Assembly: GCA_040877415.1 (NCBI GenBank)
Contig: JBBDNV010000084.1
Location: 1-26,231, forward strand
Direction of reading: 5' to 3'
Source: JBBDNV01 sp040877415
Lineage (GTDB): Bacteria; Planctomycetota; Planctomycetia; Pirellulales; PALSA-1355
Length of the DNA: 26,231 nucleotides
Shown here in pieces: positions 24,045 through 26,231 of this stretch. The notes beneath the pieces were generated by a model, which saw only the letters and a program-made list of their open reading frames with translations, did no database searches and was not told the DNA's origin. How positions within the stretch are numbered: the first letter of the stretch is position 1; the number at the start of each line of letters is the position of its first letter. Made by a program: the position numbers and the translations under genes.

Positions 24045-25406
24045 TCACACGAGCTCGGCCAGCGGCTGAGCCCCGTCGTCGACCAGGTATTGCGGCCGGC
24101 CGCTCAGGTCCGCGATCGTAGTTGTATTCGCGTCGATCCCCAGGTTGCGATACAGCGTGGCGAACAGCTCGGGAAACGTCACCGGCCGGTCGACCGCTTC
24201 GCCGCCCAAGCGGTCGGTCGCGCCGATCACCTGTCCCGTCTTCATGCCGCCGCCGGCCATGAGCGCGCAAGCCACGCGCGGCCAATGATCGCGGCCCACG
24301 TTCTTGTTGATGACGGGCGTGCGTCCGAATTCTCCCCACACGCCCACGGTAACGTCGTCCGCCATCCCCCGTTCGTGCAGATCTTCGATCAAGGCCGAAA
24401 ACCCTTTGTCGAACACCGCCAGGTCCTCCCGGCAGCGATCGAAGCACGAACCGTACGGATGGCCGTGCCAGTCCCATTTGCTGTAATTGAGCGTGACGAC
24501 CCGCGCTCCGGCTTCGACCAGCCGTCGGGCCAGCAGAAAGCTCTGCGGCACGCGCGGGGCGCCGTTTTCGTCGATGTGAACGTTTTCATCCCCCGTGCCG
24601 TAACGCTCGACGACGCGGGGATCTTCCTTCGACAAGTCGAGCGCTTCGGCCAGCCGCGGCGAGGTCAAAATATCCATGGCCCGCGCGGTAAATGCGTCCA
24701 TGCCGCGCATCTTGCCGCTGGCGTCCGTTTCGCGCCGGAAGCGGTCCAGGCCGGCCAAAAGCGCCCGGCGATTGCCAAGTTCTTCGCGCGAGACGCCCTG
24801 CAAAACCATGTCCTGCCGGGCCGGGCCCATCGGCCGCAGCGAGTCGTGCGCGATGCCCAAGTATCCCGGCCCCGGCTCGTTGTACGGTCCGTGCGTGCAG
24901 GTGTAGCACAGGCTGACAAACGGCGGCACGCTGCGATCGCGCGCTGCCTGCAACTTCGACACCACCGAACCGAGCTGGGGCCAGCCGCCGGGCGGTGCTT
25001 TGAGCGGTTGCCGACCGGTGTAGCACTGCGTCGCGTCGTGATCGGCCTGCGCGCCGACGATCGAGCGAACCGGCACGAGCTTGTCGGCCATCCGCGCCAG
25101 CCGCGGCATGTGCTCGCAGATTTCGATGCCCGGCACGTTCGTGCGGATCGGCCGAAAGGGGCCGCGGATTTCTGGCGGCGCCTCGGGCTTGAGATCCAAA
25201 ATGTCCTGGTGGGGCGGCCCGCCGACCAGATAGATGAGGATCACCGATTTCCGCGAGCTGCCGGTGCCGCCGTGTTCCTCGGCGGCCAGCAATTGCGGGA
25301 GCGACAGCGCACCGAGCCCCAGCGTGCCGATCTTCAGGAAGTCGCGCCGCGACACACCGTCGCAAAACGGCCTATTCCAGTCGCGCCGGCCAAGGATCGT
25401 CAGCAT
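24045..25406 (-). CDS. Tat-exported DUF1501 protein
   Basis: The predicted protein has 453 residues. ATG 25406 has GAGGAAG six bases upstream; longer in-frame starts add no conserved sequence. A Tat signal, SRRDFLKIGTLGLGALSLP, begins at about residue 19. The body is the DUF1501 alkaline-phosphatase/sulfatase-like fold common in planctomycetes: IYLVGGPPHQDILDLKP near the N-terminus, HDATQCYTGR, NYSKWDWHGH, GVWGEFGRTP and GRDHWPR. These His/Asp/Glu sites would fit a metal centre, but no reaction has been shown for the family as far as I know. Planctomycetes usually pair DUF1501 genes with DUF1549/DUF1553 cytochrome-domain genes; none is adjacent here. It has its own promoter in the divergent gap. 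Confidence 0.9.
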   Translation of the reverse strand: MLTILGRRDWNRPFCDGVSRRDFLKIGTLGLGALSLPQLLAAEEHGGTGSSRKSVILIYLVGGPPHQDILDLKPEAPPEIRGPFRPIRTNVPGIEICEHMPRLARMADKLVPVRSIVGAQADHDATQCYTGRQPLKAPPGGWPQLGSVVSKLQAARDRSVPPFVSLCYTCTHGPYNEPGPGYLGIAHDSLRPMGPARQDMVLQGVSREELGNRRALLAGLDRFRRETDASGKMRGMDAFTARAMDILTSPRLAEALDLSKEDPRVVERYGTGDENVHIDENGAPRVPQSFLLARRLVEAGARVVTLNYSKWDWHGHPYGSCFDRCREDLAVFDKGFSALIEDLHERGMADDVTVGVWGEFGRTPVINKNVGRDHWPRVACALMAGGGMKTGQVIGATDRLGGEAVDRPVTFPELFATLYRNLGIDANTTTIADLSGRPQYLVDDGAQPLAELV

Positions 25407-25462
25407 GGCGCTTCCTCGCATTGGGGCGTGGGCTGCGGTCCTGTGAACAACTGTCGGCCAAC

Positions 25463-25491
25463 ATGATAACCGCTTCGTGCGAATCAACCAA
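25463..25491 (-). promoter_or_regulatory. Candidate promoter for the DUF1501 gene
   Basis: On the minus strand TTGGTT (25491-25486) is followed after 17 bases by TATCAT (25468-25463). The predicted start near 25456 gives a leader of about 50 bases before the ATG at 25406. Confidence 0.45.
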
Positions 25492-25554
25492 GCCGGCAGC
25501 GTTCAGGCCGAATCGGGCCAATCGCGGTTCGTGGTGTCAGCCATCCGCCCCAAG

Positions 25555-25560
25555 TATACT
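25555..25560 (+). promoter_or_regulatory. -10-like element immediately before the last gene
   Basis: TATACT matches the -10 consensus at five of six bases and ends seven bases before the ATG at 25568. No good -35 is visible. If it is used, transcription would begin at about the start codon itself. Confidence 0.35.
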
Positions 25561-25567
25561 GCCCCCA

Positions 25568-26231
25568 ATGAGCCTGCGAAGCATTCTGTGTCTAACGTGT
25601 CTGGGGGCCGTTGCCGTCCCGGGCTTTGCCCACGAGCCGCAGCAGGCGACCTGCTCACTTGCGCTCGAACTCGTCGACGGCGGTTCCGCCAAGCCCCTGC
25701 CGGGCATCGTCCGCATCACGACCCCTGACGGAAAGGCCTTCCGGCCGATGGAGCTGGTCAACCGCGGACAGGGCATCGAACAAGTCGGCGCCATCCACGA
25801 TTGGTCGGTGCTGCCCAATGGCACGACGATCAGCGTGCCCGCCGCGCCATTGGTGATCGCAGCCCTGTCGGGCTTGGAAACCGAACTGGCCGAGCGGCGC
25901 GTGGATCTGACGGGCAAACAGACGGCCGAATTGCGGATTCCGCTGCCGCGATTCGCCCGTGCTCGCGCGGCCGGATACGTCGCCGGCAACACGCATCTGC
26001 ACCTGATGAAATTGAGCAGGAAGCAGGCCGACCGCTATCTCCAGGAAGTGCCGCTGGGCGACGGCCTCGACGTCGTCTTCATCTCGTATCTCGAACGGGC
26101 CCTGGCCGATTTGGAATACACCAGCAACAAGTACACGCCGAGCGACCTGGCGCGGCTCTCGCACGGCCACCTGCACTTCGGACACGGCGAAGAGCATCGC
26201 CACAATTTCGGCTCGCACGGCGAAGGCTATG
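25568..26231 (+). CDS. CehA/McbA-like metallohydrolase, 3' end beyond the window
   Basis: The reading frame is open from ATG 25568 to the right edge, giving 221 complete codons, with no stop, so the gene is cut by the window. It begins with a signal peptide, MSLRSILCLTCLGAVAVPGFA, cleaved near residue 22. The first 130 or so residues look like a beta-sandwich (ALELVDGGSAKPLPGIVRIT, with PLPRF closing it). A PHP-type metal site then starts, GNTHLHL, as in CehA/McbA carbaryl-hydrolase-like proteins of planctomycetes. A His-rich stretch (HGHLHFGHGEEHRHNFG) ends the visible part and fits that family's HNFG region. There is no Shine-Dalgarno site before the ATG. The role is probably hydrolysis of an ester or phosphoester outside the cytoplasm, with substrate unknown. 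Confidence 0.72.
   Translation, partial: MSLRSILCLTCLGAVAVPGFAHEPQQATCSLALELVDGGSAKPLPGIVRITTPDGKAFRPMELVNRGQGIEQVGAIHDWSVLPNGTTISVPAAPLVIAALSGLETELAERRVDLTGKQTAELRIPLPRFARARAAGYVAGNTHLHLMKLSRKQADRYLQEVPLGDGLDVVFISYLERALADLEYTSNKYTPSDLARLSHGHLHFGHGEEHRHNFGSHGEGY

Overview
The window looks like chromosomal DNA of a planctomycete, probably of the Pirellulales type. This is an inference from gene content: a formylglycine-type sulfatase, a very large LamG/beta-propeller/cytochrome c/ThuA protein, a Tat-exported DUF1501 protein, a lone PEP-CTERM protein, a membrane spermidine-synthase-like protein with TPRs, and Tat-exported TIM-barrel and amidohydrolase enzymes. GC is high throughout and transcription units are short and often alternate in strand. 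I saw no rRNA, tRNA, CRISPR array, transposase or prophage gene.

Left part (1-5818). After about 500 bases with no convincing gene there is a two-gene unit: an outer-membrane beta-barrel with a signal peptide and a long disordered region, then an exported C39-family cysteine peptidase-like protein. The pair resembles FapF/FapD of functional-amyloid secretion systems, but no amyloid subunit is visible. Next come a J-domain protein with a leucine-rich-repeat-like tail, a GNAT acetyltransferase, and a PEP-CTERM surface protein with a promoter and a terminator.

Middle part (5819-18755). A 1065-residue fused membrane/spermidine-synthase-like/TPR protein is followed by an exported sulfatase. The sulfatase overlaps tail-to-tail with a 1397-residue exported heme protein on the minus strand. 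A divergent intergenic region carrying one copy of a REP-like palindromic repeat separates this from an exported D-aminoacylase-like amidohydrolase and an AhpD-like protein. Two minus-strand genes follow: a DJ-1/PfpI protein with its own promoter and an exported CBM9-like protein.

Right part (18974-26231). Four plus-strand genes resemble a sugar-acid uptake and breakdown set: an MFS transporter, a mandelate racemase/enolase-superfamily dehydratase, a Tat-exported amidohydrolase and a Tat-exported TIM-barrel isomerase/epimerase. The second copy of the REP-like repeat, inverted relative to the first, lies where this unit meets two minus-strand genes (Mpo1-like DUF962 and DUF1501). A divergent CehA/McbA-like metallohydrolase runs off the right edge and may be translated from a leaderless message.

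Taken together the locus reads as accessory planctomycete metabolism: desulfation, binding and breakdown of glycan-derived compounds, uptake of sugar acids, and several exported redox or hydrolytic proteins. All functions are assigned from motifs read by eye; no database search was possible.
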